A DNA stretch of 64,000 nucleotides from NCBI GenBank assembly GCA_009760855.2, contig WPIO01000061.1:881501-945500 (forward strand), given 5' to 3'. Made by a program: the position numbers and the translations under genes. A model generated the notes under the pieces. It saw only the letters and a list, made by a program, of their open reading frames with translations. It was not told where the DNA came from and did not search any database. Positions 1 to 10,261 of this stretch are shown in pieces (position 1 is the stretch's first letter; the number at the start of each line of letters is the position of its first letter). The stretch is from Cristatella mucedo. Its lineage: Eukaryota; Bryozoa; Phylactolaemata; Cristatellidae.

Positions 1-57
1 AGAAATTGTCCCCAAGTTTACGTGTCACTGTCATCCAGCTAGCCTTTAAAGTATGGG

Positions 58-141
58 GTATTATCGCCACTGCAAGAGGTGGTGATAGCCTTTAAGGCTG
101 TTCGACCGCTCTATAAAAAGAGACTATTAAATTAGATAGTG
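58..141 (+). mobile_element. SINE1 3' fragment
   Basis: Only the body and end of SINE1 are present (ggtggtgatagcctttaagg through aagagactattaaatt). It lacks the tRNA-like head. Confidence 0.65.
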
Positions 142-148
142 TGTTTGG

Positions 149-318
149 TGAGCCGTGATTGCACTCTAGGTAAGGCGGTTGCTCTTCACGACCTCGGTCC
201 GTGGTCGCGGGTTCGAATCCTGCAGTGGGCGATTCTTCATCACCACTGCAAGCAGTGGTGATAGCCTTTAAGGCTCTTCTGCTACTATACAAAAAGAGGC
301 TGTTGAATCAGCTAGTAT
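149..318 (+). mobile_element. SINE1 (tRNA-derived)
   Basis: Good example of the family. The head is GCCGTGATTGCACTCTAGG (A-box-like), then CACGACCTCGGTCC and the B box GGGTTCGAATCCTG. The body (GGTGATAGCCTTTAAGGCTC) and the end TATACAAAAAGAGGCTGTTG follow. A truncated copy of the 3' half lies immediately upstream at about 58-141. Confidence 0.8.
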
Positions 319-344
319 TGTTGGCTCGTAACGTACCCCAGTTT

Positions 345-690
345 CACGACTTATGCTCTCTTTCTCGTCAATTAATCACTCTGCACAATCTAGGCTTTTG
401 TTTCTTTTCGGATTTCTCCCAGCTGTGCCTATGCTGTGATTCATTCCTGCCTTACAGTACCTCAGGCTCGCTCAGCTAGTACCTCCCTAGCAGCTTTTAT
501 TGCTGCCATTCGCATTTGGATGTCTGCAAACTTCCTTAATTTGAACGAAGATGAGACCACATGAATAGCTATGGGCAAAGCCTTTGTCTCTCAGCAACTG
601 GAGTGCTTATGCCTTAAAATTAGCAGGGGCCAGCATATCTGCTGTAGCCTCTTCACGAAATCGTGTGTCCTATTCAGCAATGACCATTCA
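345..690 (+). mobile_element. LINE A, degraded reverse transcriptase fragment
   Basis: cacaatctaggcttttgttt followed by a decayed equivalent of the 'FYADDTQLY' region at 11450 identifies an old LINE A fragment. It has many stops and frameshifts, and a SINE1 follows at 711. Confidence 0.5.
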
Positions 691-710
691 CCAGATGCCT
701 GCATCAGTGA

Positions 711-874
711 TACATGATGGCCCACTAGATAAGGCGGTTGATTTTCACGACCTCGGTCCGTGGTCGCGGGTTCGAATCCTGTGGTGGGCGATCCTTAATT
801 GCAGCTGCAAGCGGTGTTGATAGCCGTAAAGGCTCTCCTGTCGCTATGCAAAAGATGCTGTTAAATTAGCTAGT
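711..874 (+). mobile_element. SINE1 (tRNA-derived)
   Basis: Full-length copy with the B box GGGTTCGAATCCTG and the body GTTGATAGCCGTAAAGGC. It differs from consensus in the head (cccactagataaggcgg). Confidence 0.78.
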
Positions 875-1217
875 AAAAAATCAGCATCCCTCTCCAAACT
901 GCCTTCTTTTTAGCTATGCAATGTAACAAAATTTTGGGCGTGCTTAGATAAAGTTGCCAAAGCCATGAAGATCCATGCAAGTCGTGTGTAGCTTTATTGA
1001 AAGCACATTCGGTGCTCTGTCCTACGGCGGCAGCCCTCCGGTCTGTAGTTATCCTGTAGTTTGAAACGACTGCTCTACTTGCATCTGCTGCTAAAGGCTG
1101 TACGTTCATTCGGCCATTCGCTGGTTGCTAAGGATGCTGTAGCAGACCGCCCGTGGGGCTTCCTCATATTTGGCTGGACTCGCATGAGTCGGGCAGCTAA
1201 TCTGTTGCAGCTTGGCA

Positions 1218-1327
1218 CTCATTTGCAGTTCTGAACACACTCATTCATTCGTGCCCGCAGTATAGCGGGACCCTCATTTGCAGTTCTGAACACACTCATT
1301 CATTCGTGCCCGCAGTATAGCGGGACC
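1218..1327 (+). repeat. 55-bp perfect tandem duplication
   Basis: The unit starting ctcatttgcagttctgaaca and ending gcagtatagcgggac occurs twice head to tail (1218-1272 and 1273-1327), apparently identical. It is a recent local duplication. Confidence 0.8.
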
Positions 1328-1928
1328 CGGGTCAAGCGCTTAAGTGGAAATGTAAAGCCGAGTCTTTGGACCCCCGTGTGGCGCTTCGACTGACAAGCAA
1401 TCTCTCGGTGGCTCAGTTGGAGGAACGCTGGATCGGCACCACATCCGAGTGCCAGATTCGGCTCCCTCTCCTGTTGAGAAATTCTTAGCCGGTGCTCAGT
1501 TCTCCGATAGATGCCCACCGGTCACTGTCTGCATTTTGAAGTTACTACTCGCTCGTTCCAGGTGTACCTGCCTGTACCGCTATAATGTTTACAGATGATG
1601 CAAAGCTGGGCAACCAATCTTGCATTTCATCGACGTTGCACATGTTGCGTTCTTCCTTCGTTCACTTGATCGGCCATACTCCGTATCTGAAATCCTTACT
1701 CCTCATGCTCCTCCTCATAGCACACTTGCTTGGCCAACGTTAATAGTCGTCGTTTATGTGATTAGGTATGCTGCGGATGTGCGTGTTATCATTAAAAATC
1801 AGTTAGTATTCACAGCCTATATGAAGTACTCGTAAAGACATTTAGTTCAGTTACGGTGAATGAAAATGTATTATTATTACTAATATTTGAAGTATGCGAT
1901 TTGGCTGTCTTTGATAACTTCTCGTCGA

Positions 1929-2150
1929 CCTGCACTGGCTACCAGTCAAGCAACGGATTGACTTCAAGGTTTTCTCGCACAGTCTAGAAATACCTCGTAC
2001 AAACCTTAAATCCTTTGGAGACCGTGCATTGAGTTCATATGCTCCCAAAGCCTGGAACTCCCTCCCGACCTGCGTCAGAACATCCCCTGACCTGACCACA
2101 TTTAAAAGGAACTTAAAAACACACCTATTTAGGACAGCATTCAATGGGTT
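1929..2150 (+). mobile_element. LINE A (CR1/L2-like) ORF2 C-terminal fragment, 5' half of an interrupted copy
   Basis: It encodes decayed DLHWLPVKQRIDFKV, then PRTNLKSFGDRALSSYAPKA and WNSLPTCVRTSP, the conserved C-terminus of CR1/L2-clade reverse transcriptase ORFs. The copy is interrupted at 2150 and resumes at 2578. Confidence 0.75.
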
Positions 2151-2578
2151 GTGACAGCCCTCCGCACGACCTGTCGTCAGGCTGGGTAGCACGACCGAGC
2201 AACAAGTCTGCTGGCTCCAACACCAAAACCTTTATTTCACGTACGCCAGCCGAGCCCAGTCTACACACACTAGACGGCTGCCGGCGTCGAGGGCTCTCTC
2301 CCTCCCCTCCCGGTTGTACTCCTCCGATAACCCTTATATTCCATGCATGCGTTGTTTTTCGCACTGTCGGGCCATTGTTCGCTCCGAACCTGCCCGACAG
2401 CTGGCGGCAGTTTGTGGTAGATTGATGTACCCACAGATGCCGCCAATGCATGGATTTTGTCAGGACTGCCGAGTCATCGTCTGCCCATCCACCGGTAGTG
2501 AGCTTGTGGCTGCATAGGCAGTCTGAGAGAGCCATCGCGACGTCCAGTGCTCGCAGGCTGCAAGCCTCGTGTTCCTTC
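2150..2578. mobile_element. Unclassified element C inserted in LINE A
   Basis: About 430 bp separate two halves of one LINE A copy. ATGGGT occurs at both borders (caATGGGTtgtg and acATGGGTccc), a possible target duplication. About 130 bp (2190-2305) recur in reverse at about 44632-44755, including gaccgagcaac and ctgccggcgtcgaggg. There are no clear long terminal repeats and no coding capacity, so the class is unknown. Confidence 0.5.
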
Positions 2579-2826
2579 ACATGGGTCCCTGTGATTCGTC
2601 CTTGATGTGCTTATGCGTGCTGACACTGTGCATGCTGCCAATAACCACATTTGCATGCTGACCCTGTGCATGTCACCCCTAACCATATTATTCATTTCGT
2701 TTGTTTTTCAAGCATGATTTTACTTACCATTCAATTGCATTTCACTTTACAGCAAATGTAAAGCGCCTAGAGAGAGAGATTAAGTTCTCTGAGGGCGCTT
2801 TATCAAGTGAATTATTATTATTATTA
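2579..2826 (+). mobile_element. LINE A 3' UTR and (ATT)n tail
   Basis: Continuation of the interrupted copy: gggtccctgtgattcgtcc, the repeated 'gtgctgacactgtgcatg' UTR, then aaagcgcctag...gagggcgctttatc and ATT repeats. Confidence 0.8.
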
Positions 2827-2895
2827 TAACTTTAGTTGATTTGGCAAGGAGATTTTCGTGTTAGCACTGCTGCCTATCACTAGCTGGTGCATGCA

Positions 2896-3062
2896 GGCCG
2901 TGATGGCTCACTAGGTAAGGCGGTTGCGTTTCACCATCTCGGTCCCGAGGTCGTGGGTTCGAATACTGCGGTGGGCGATCCTTTATCGCTGCTGCAAGCA
3001 GTGTTGATAGCCGTAAAGGCTCTCCTGTCACTATACAAAAGAGGCTATTGAGTCAGCTAGTA
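2896..3062 (+). mobile_element. SINE1 (tRNA-derived)
   Basis: The head GCCGTGATGGCTCACTAGG, a B box close to GGGTTCGAATACTG and the full body are visible. The copy is near complete. Confidence 0.8.
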
Positions 3063-3242
3063 TTTCACTTCATTGCCTTGCCACGGTGTGTCATGCCATT
3101 CTCGTTTGTCCACTGCCTGTTCGCTAGCTGCAGCTCTTGCGGTGCAGTGGAAATCGTTGCTCGCTGAGTTTTTGTTCCGATGCTTGCTAGTATGGAGTCA
3201 GGCAGCATTGGTGTTGACCTACTTAGACGATTTTGCCTCCAG

Positions 3243-3301
3243 CGCTGTTTTTGCCCTGGCTGCATGCTGCTGCCTGGCCAGCTTAGTCGTGACATCTACT
3301 T
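3243..3301 (+). pseudogene. Gene 1 possible TM9 exon with a non-canonical or lost donor
   Basis: After the acceptor-like cgattttgcctccag, 59 bp encode AVFALAACCCLASLVVTST. This has the same length, phases (1 in, 1 out) and hydrophobic character as gene 2 exon 6, and sits just before the TM10 exon. The donor position reads ACTT|agcacc rather than GT, and an in-frame TAG begins there. If real, either the donor has mutated and gene 1 is damaged, or a cryptic donor at 3289 (GTC|gtgaca) is joined to the acceptor at 3361, which keeps the frame. It could also be chance. Confidence 0.35.
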
Positions 3302-3404
3302 AGCACCTGCTACATCGCATCGGCTTGCTTAGCACCGACTTTTCGTGTGTCTTCCCAATAGGCTGCTGACAGGCGGTCGGGTCTTTGTCCAGGGTCTTTT
3401 TCAG

Positions 3405-3522
3405 ACGTCGATGCAGCAAAGCGGTCGTCGTCCATTCTGGCCCTGTTTGGCAGGGCGTTCGTGGCTGCCAGCATCCACACACTTTTCATCTATGCCTCCG
3501 AGTTGTTTCCGACTGTGATCAG
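3405..3522 (+). CDS. Gene 1 (SLC22 paralogue, 3' part): TM10 exon
   Basis: The acceptor is ccagggtctttttcag|AC and the donor GTGATCAG|gtacgg; length 118 bp, with two bases in and two out as in gene 2 exon 7. It encodes SSSILALFGRAFVAASIHTL followed by FIYASELFPTVIR. An alternative upstream acceptor at 3361 (cttcccaatag|GCTGCT) would extend the exon in frame in phase 0. The 5' exons of this gene were not found in 1-3200 and presumably lie before the window. Confidence 0.85.
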
Positions 3523-3788
3523 GTACGGCCAGCTTGCAAGCTAAGCCGAATGAGCTGACAACGAAGATTGGGCCTGTTGCGATAGGGAGCGACTAATTAG
3601 CTGCATGCAGCGATTGTCGGCAAGCCACCGAGCGATGGCTGGCTGCTCAGTGAAGCAAGCTTGCCACGTTTTCTGCCCACTTTTTTGCGCGACCACGCGA
3701 GGCGCTTGCCACGATGCCGCCTTCCACTGCCGCCTTTGATGGGTCCTCGTCGATGCATCTCTCTCTCACGCCTCTGACCGCATTACAG

Positions 3789-3861
3789 AACCACGGCCGC
3801 CGGGGTCTGCGGTTTCTGGATGAGGGTCGGCAGCCTGCTGGCACCTCAGCTCGTGCTCTTG
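3789..3861 (+). CDS. Gene 1 TM11 exon
   Basis: The acceptor is gaccgcattacag|AACC and the donor CTCTTG|gtgagt; length 73 bp, identical in length and phase to gene 2 exon 8. It encodes TTAAGVCGFWMRVGSLLAPQ followed by LVLL. An arginine is completed across the intron from the SELFPTVIR exon, as in gene 2. Confidence 0.86.
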
Positions 3862-3944
3862 GTGAGTGGCATGCTTGTCGCCGTTCGCTGCTCGCGCCTC
3901 GATGCTTGGTAGTGTTACTGGCGGTGTACCTTTTTATAGTAGCT

Positions 3945-4110
3945 GGTGAGCCGTGATGGCACACTAGGTAAGGCCGTTGCTTTTCATGACCCCGATCCCG
4001 AGGTCGTGGGTTCGAATCCTGCGGCGCGGCGATTCTTTATTGCCTCTGCAATCTGTGGTGATAGCCATAAAGGCTGTTCTGTTGCTATACAAAAGAGGCT
4101 GTTGAATCAG
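3945..4110 (+). mobile_element. SINE1 (tRNA-derived)
   Basis: Head TGAGCCGTGATGGCACACT, B box GGGTTCGAATCCTG, body and end present. It lies 84 bp after the gene 1 TM11 exon, inside the last intron. Confidence 0.8.
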
Positions 4111-4164
4111 ATATTTATAATTTTAATTATGTGATGTCAGAGTGGCAAGGAAGCTATCACTTTG

Positions 4165-4565
4165 GTGACTACACCTTTAATTCATATGCTCCCAAAGCCT
4201 GGAACTCATTGCCGACTGACGTTATGACATCCCCCCCGAATTGACATTTAAAAAGAGCTAAAAACGCACCTTTTTGACAGCATATAGTAGGTCAGTGTCA
4301 TCCGTCTTTAGTTCACTTATGCGTGCTGACACTGCACATGCTGCCACTAACCACATTTATATGTTGATACTGTGAATGTCGCCCTAACCATATTTTGCTT
4401 GCTGACATTGTGTATGTTACTGCTAATCGTTTGATCATATGTGCATGTTACCACTAATCGGTTGATCATGCTACCTTTACAGCACATTTAAAGTGCCTAG
4501 AAAGAGATTAAGTTCTCTGAGGGCATTTACAAATGTATTAACATTATTATTTTTTTATTATTATT
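4165..4565 (+). mobile_element. LINE A 3' end with ATT tail
   Basis: It starts at 'ttcatatgctcccaaagcct' (coding for SYAPKAWNSLP), runs through the C-terminus and UTR with expanded 'gcatgttaccactaatcg' units, and ends agggcatttac with AT-rich tail. Confidence 0.72.
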
Positions 4566-4689
4566 ATCACTGGTCTGCCCCTTTGTGCTCAGCTTCCTAA
4601 GCATTGACTGCCTGCTGATCAATGGCCTGCTTGAGCAGTCAACCATCGATCAGTGTCCTTGTTGTGCAGTTCCCTCATTTATAAGAACA

Positions 4690-4850
4690 TAACATCAGCT
4701 GATTTAACAGCCTCATTTGTACAGCATCAGAAGAGCCTTAACGGGCTATCACCGCCACTTACGGTTGGCAATAAAGAATCGCCAACTGCAGTATTTGAAC
4801 CCACGACCTCGGTGGTGACGAGTGAGCACCTTACCTCCTGGTTATTAACT
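4690..4850 (-). mobile_element. SINE1, reverse orientation
   Basis: Reverse complement shows the head GGTAAGGTGCTCACTCGTC, B box and body. The copy is moderately diverged. Confidence 0.65.
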
Positions 4851-5863
4851 CATTGAATTGGTAGCTGCTAGATATCTCTGATTTTGGCAAATTCTCTATA
4901 ATGTACTCAAAGCCTTGTGACTTACCTTGCCTACTCTGTAGCCAGCAAATGATAAAAATGGTGATACATTTGTACAGAACTCGAGCATAACTAAATCTCT
5001 TTTTGGGCACTTCAAACATGCTGGAAAGGAGGTGTTTAGTAAGCAGGATATGTTTAGAAACCATTTGAATCGACAGCATAGACAACGATGCTGTAACTCA
5101 TGCCTGCCTTGGATGCTCGTTCACTGGATGCCTGGTTCACTTCTGCTGCTGTACTGCACTGCACCGAGCGGCTGCAGCGCTATCGGTCTATAATGACTTA
5201 TTTGCTTTGCTGATAATCAGTATTTGATTAATGGGGCAGATAGTGCTTCCCATGCTATTGCGTTTCTTGCACTAAACACTCTGCATACACCCTACCGAAT
5301 ATGTTATCCTTAGATCACCACTCACCGTCCTTATCATATCATGGCACTACTGCACTTATCCAACTGACTTGAGTCTCCGGCGTAATTGCAGCGTCTAGAC
5401 CCTACCACGTAATGTTGTACAGAAAAATACACGTTTGATGCAAGTTTGTGTGGTTATGGATACTTTTTTAAGCACCCTTACTTGAACTCAGTCCACCGAC
5501 CTTACTGAGCGTAACGTCTGCACCCAGACTAGGTGGTCAGGCTACCCTTAATTGTCTCACTACTTCATGACCACTCGTCCTGCTTAATCCCTTGTCATTC
5601 TTCCCCTCTCGGTCGTACTTTTCTGCAGTTATTACACAAACTTCTGCATTTTTTTCATAAGCACCGTAGCCTGAATAAATATAGTGCCGTTTTCTGACTG
5701 CCGTAGTTAATTATCTGTGATTAATTTCCTGCTCACGTCTGCTCTTTTTCTCGTTTAGCTGTCCATTTAGCTGTCCATTTTACCAAAGAGTGTGACGTGC
5801 ATTCCATATACTACACATACCAGACCTTCAGTAAACCGTTTTACAGCTTTCTTTAAGCAGCAC

Positions 5864-5865
<2 letters not shown>

Positions 5866-5918
<53 letters not shown>

Positions 5919-5965
5919 TGTGTGTGTGTGTGTGTGTGTCTCTCTCTCTCTCTCTCTCTCTCTCT
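5866..5965 (+). repeat. CT/GT microsatellite
   Basis: (CT)n interrupted by (TG)n, then (CT)n again, in the last intron of gene 1. Confidence 0.9.
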
Positions 5966-6591
5966 GCGTCTCTCTTTAATCTTACCTAGTTTGCAGACGC
6001 TGTTTTTATATGACAGCGCAGCAGCTTAAGATGGCTTTAACAGCTGATATGGTGAACGAGGTGTTCTTCGGTTGTCATGCCATGGAGCTTACTCACAACA
6101 TTGCATTCACTAATTGCCGTTCCAAACGTCCGCACGTGTCGCCGTCACAAGCTGCTGCCGGTCCTTGTCTCGTTGTTTTTAACGTCTGAAAATTCGTGCA
6201 AGGCCGTCCATTGTGAATCAATATATGTTCAGACGAGAATTTCGAATATAGGATGTCCTGAAAATTCCTTGCCTTATATGCAGGATCTTGATTGGCAGCT
6301 GGTAGGTCCTACTCAACCGTGGGCGTGGGACAATGGGGATTCAAATGGATCATAGTTTAAAAAACCTGAACCGAAACCTGACCGCCCGAAACTTAGTAAT
6401 CGAAGCAGTTGAGAGATTTAAAAATCAATGTGATCGAACTCTATTGCACTTAAATAATTATTACAAAATGTTTTGCAGTAGAACTCGTGGCAATGCATTT
6501 GCAGTGCTATAGAAACACCACAAGCCGGTTGAGCCTGACAGGCCCTCCTGCACGACTCAGCAACAACTAGATTAATAATATTGTTAAGATA

Positions 6592-6720
6592 TTTTATAGC
6601 ACTCTAAGAGTACCAAATATTTTCTCAGGCACTTTACATATCCTAGAAAAGAAGCATTAAGTTTATTAGTGATAACATTCTCAGTGTCAGCACCCATAAG
6701 CTCGCCAATGCCGATTGGCA
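6592..6720 (-). mobile_element. Diverged LINE A-type 3' tail
   Basis: The reverse strand keeps the gcgct-type end, the 'aggcactttac' stem and the 'agtgtcagcac' UTR word, but with many changes. It is an older member; similar old tails occur at 39790 and 56195. Confidence 0.45.
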
Positions 6721-6889
6721 CGGATGGAGCAAATACCGGGATAAATGTATAGGCTTTTAGCTTCTTTTAAAATGTCATCAAATCAGAATGTGTCGTGACG
6801 TCATTTTTGAGTAATGTTTGGGTGTTTGGAGCGTTGAAATTAAAAATATGGTCTCCAAAGGATAACAATAATTATAAAAATGAGAATAC

Positions 6890-7107
6890 AATTATATAGC
6901 ACCCTCAGAAACTTAATCTCTTTCTAGGCACTTTACGTTTGTTGCAAAGGAAGCACGATCGAATGGTTAGTGGTAGCATGCTCAATAACAACAAGCATAA
7001 CATGGATTGAGGTGACATGCATAGGGTCAGCATGCAAATATGGTTAGTGGCAGCCATGCACAGTGTCAGCACGCATAAACACATAAAGGACGAATCACAA
7101 GGACCCA
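6890..7107 (-). mobile_element. LINE A 3' UTR, reverse orientation
   Basis: Reverse complement of the LINE A UTR, from caccctcagaaacttaatctc to gaatcacaaggaccc. It is joined head-to-head, without spacer, to a forward LINE A fragment at 7108. Confidence 0.75.
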
Positions 7108-7755
7108 AAGCCTGGAACTCACTCCCGACTTGCGCCACAACATCCCCTGACTTGACCACATTTAAAAAGAACTTAAAAACACACCTATTTAGGACAGCAT
7201 TTAGTGGGTCCCTGTGATTCGTCCCCTGACCTGACCACATTTAAAAGGAACTTAAAAACACACCTATTTAGGACAACATTTAGTGGGTCCCTGTGATTCG
7301 TCCTTCACGTGCTTATGCGTGCTGACACTGTGCATGCTGCCACTAACCACATTTGCATGCTGACCCTGTGCATGTCACCCCTAACCACGTTATTCATTTC
7401 GTTTGTTTTTCAAGCATGATTTTACTTACCATTCAATTGCATTTCCTTTTGCAGCAAATGTAAAGCGCCTAGAAAGAGATTAAGTTCTCTGAGGGCGCTT
7501 TATCAAGTATATTATTATTATTATTATTCGTCCTTGATGTGCTTATGCGTGCTAACACTGTGCATGCTACCATTAACCACACTTGCATGCTCACCCTGTG
7601 TATGTCGCCCCTAACCATGTTATTCATGTTGTTTATCGAGCATGATATTACTCACCATTCAATCGCCTTTCCCTTTAAAGCAAATTTAAAGCACCTAGAA
7701 AGAGATTTAGTTCATTGGGGGCGCTTTATCAAGCGTATTATTATTACTATTTGAG
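7108..7755 (+). mobile_element. Composite of three forward LINE A 3' ends
   Basis: 7108-7225 encodes KAWNSLPTCATTSPDLTTFK and ends at ccctgtgattcgtcc. At 7226 the coding end restarts (cctgacctgaccacatttaa) and runs to an ATT tail near 7530. A third UTR begins directly at attcgtccttgatgtgctta and ends in a second ATT tail by 7752. Confidence 0.72.
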
Positions 7756-7759
7756 ATAG

Positions 7760-8260
7760 GACAGATTTTGTGCAGATTCAGCAGGTGTGCTCTCAGAGCC
7801 GATTTTGAGCATTGGATTAGTGGCACAGCTAAACTTTTGATTCAGAAGGGGAATTAGTTTCATACGAGGTCAGAAATGAAATATTTCTAAGAGGTAGGCC
7901 AGGAAAAAGAATGGATGAATAGTTATTGACTTAGCCTTCAAGTCGATATGCTGCTTGATGGGGAGCCAGTGCAGACTGCTGAGCAGTAGCATAATGTGGT
8001 AATTACAACGTTCTCAACAGACCAGCCTTGCTGCCGTGTTTAGCACCAACTGTAAGCCTCTTATTGCACAACCAGAAAGAATTGTGAGTAGTGAGTTGCA
8101 ATAGTTCAGATCCATGATGCGGGAAATGCTTTTCGTAGCCTGGCCGTGCTATCAATGTCCAGCCAGGCTCAAATTTTTGCAATGGCCCGTAGCTTGATGC
8201 AGAAAGACTTGACTTTTACAGAGCACTTTCTCGATTCGTCCTAGAGTCAGGCGTGAAAAC
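7760..8260 (-). mobile_element. LINE A-like reverse transcriptase fragment, reverse orientation
   Basis: The reverse strand encodes MDLNYCNSLLTILSGCAIRG, LQLVLNTAARLVC and SLHWLPIKQHIDLKAKS in broken frames, the 'LDYCNSLLAGLP...AARL...LHWLPIK' block of CR1/L2-type ORF2 proteins. It is strongly decayed. Confidence 0.6.
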
Positions 8261-8516
8261 CCACTGGAGTGGCTGGGGTGGATTAAAGTTTGAGAATTCA
8301 AAGTCTCTGCCTTAATAGCTATGACAGATTCACTTAAACTCAGGCTGGGTGTGTGTTAATATTCCTTATGCAAGGCCAGTTCTATTAAAACCAGACTAGT
8401 AGGACTTGCCCAAGCGTTTGACCCAGTACATTTTTTTTTAAATGCTTCGTTGATCCCACCGTAGAAGAGTAGGGTTTTGCTCTCTCAAGCACATTTCCAT
8501 AGCAGTTCTATTCTTG

Positions 8517-8518
<2 letters not shown>

Positions 8519-8555
<37 letters not shown>

Positions 8556-8566
8556 ATGTGTGTGTG

Positions 8567-8643
<77 letters not shown>

Positions 8644-8644
8644 C
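8519..8644 (+). repeat. TG microsatellite
   Basis: About 125 bp of (TG)n with a few CA interruptions. It gives long artefactual open frames of alternating Cys-Val or His-Thr. Confidence 0.95.
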
Positions 8645-9300
8645 TAGCACACTGCTGCAGCTTTATCGCAGTGGCTGCCAGCCGGTTTAGCAACAGGACC
8701 CGAGTGCCAAGGTTCCACACGCTTTCAATAATAAAGCGAGCGCTCGGAAATGAGAACACTGGTCTGAAAGGTTCCAATTTAGTTCATGGATTGAGTTCGA
8801 AGCCAAGCCGGGATACGAAAGAAATTGCAGGAATGACAGTGTTAAGCAGGTAGGATTTTGTCGGTCTGCAGGCCCCGTGTTTGCTGGCTGGCCAGCAAAA
8901 AAGTCTTACGTGCTAAACTGGTACTAAATGACTCTGTTTTGATATTTTAGCATGGATCGCATACCCTATTAAAGAGAAAAATATTCAAAGAGAGATGGAG
9001 AGTGAAGCTGCATTCGTGCTTACCCTAGTTATCTCAAGAGAGCGAGTCCAAAGGCCTATTGAAGGTCCTACATGAGTGGGAGTAATCTCGGCAGGATCTT
9101 TTGGTGCCAGCCGAATGAAATCATTCCCTTTTGCCTTGCTGCCATTGACAATGTGAACCAAGCGACCTGTCGGTGTGTGATTATATATGTTGCCAGGAAA
9201 TCCTGGAGCATGCTGTGATGCTTCATCTCTCAAGTCAAGTTTGACATGCTCTGTTCAAAGTCCTGATCGTCAGCTGTCATGTTCCACCTGTTCTCTGTAG

Positions 9301-9489
9301 GGTCACTACACATGGAATGATCTACCCATACTGGTGATCGGTGGATCGTGCTGTATCGGTGGTGGCCTTATTTTTTTTCTTCCTGAGACTATGAACAAAG
9401 TACTTCCGGACTCCATCGCAGAAATCGAAGGCTTACATCCTGCTAAAGCAAGCGAAAAGGCCATGACGATGGCTGCTGCTCAAAATTAG
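9301..9489 (+). CDS. Gene 1 terminal exon: TM12 and short C-terminus
   Basis: The acceptor is cacctgttctctgtag|GGT and the stop is TAG at 9487-9489. It encodes HYTWNDLPILVIGGSCCIGG followed by GLIFFLPETMNKVLPDSIAE, the standard SLC22 ending, and a 20-residue tail. Gene 2's equivalent is GDYTWRDLPIVIIG. The tail is shorter than in gene 2. An ATTAAA lies about 185 bp downstream (near 9672) and could serve as a poly(A) signal. The preceding intron (3862-9300) is full of repeats. Confidence 0.9.
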   Translation, partial: GHYTWNDLPILVIGGSCCIGGGLIFFLPETMNKVLPDSIAEIEGLHPAKASEKAMTMAAAQN

Positions 9490-10261
9490 GGAATTTTTTT
9501 AAACTGTTCGTGATTACCCTATGCTTCAGTACTTCTTACTTCAGAAGCATGGTACACCGTTTTTATGTGTATTGCAATCTGATTTCTGCATGACCAGTTG
9601 CAATGCAGACACATTACTGCAGACCGTCGTGCGATCGTACGCACAATCTTTGCAAATTCGTTGTTACTAAATTAAACTTAAGCTTGTCTGGCCTGTAGAA
9701 ACACCTGGACGCGTAATGTGAGATATCTCTTCGATGGTAAACGTGCTCTGTATAGGTTTCTATGGCCTGTCGAGATTGTTGTGGGGGTCTCTAGGCGCAG
9801 GTGGTTCGGAAAGGCCAAATCTTTCACCTGAAAGAGAACTCGCAGCACTAGAAAGAAAAAAGCCGTCGCAAATTGAACCTACGAACTCCGATCGCGAAAA
9901 TGGAAATCGATATGTCCACTTTGTCCGAGTAGTTAAAGTTGCTACGGCTTTTGAAACTGGAGGCTCGTTGTTTGAATCCCGATTTATAGGTTGCACGATT
10001 GGCTGGTCAGTTAGTACGAGCAGCATAATCAGGTGGCAGGCAGACCTAATATAGTTGCTCCATAGAAAATGACAACCTCGACGATGCTCCGACATACCGT
10101 CGTTTGGTGCAGGTATTATTTAGACCTGTCGAGCAGGGATTACCGTCATTTTCAAGAAGGCTGAAAAGCCAATCTTATCGGTGCTTCTTCGGTGGGGCAC
10201 AGTCGTAGTCTGCTGTCACAAGAGGCTGCCTATGTTTAACGAGATTATGGATTTTTTATGG

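Noticed and set aside
203-222. Possible tRNA genes suggested by GGGTTCGAATCC B boxes at many sites
   Set aside because: The same heads recur with a shared non-tRNA body and tail and do not fold into complete cloverleaves. They are tRNA-derived SINEs.
8524-8853. Open frames of Cys-Val or His-Thr repeats here and at 29700-30450, 43113-43557 and 53017-53453
   Set aside because: They are translations of TG/CA microsatellites with no supporting exon structure.
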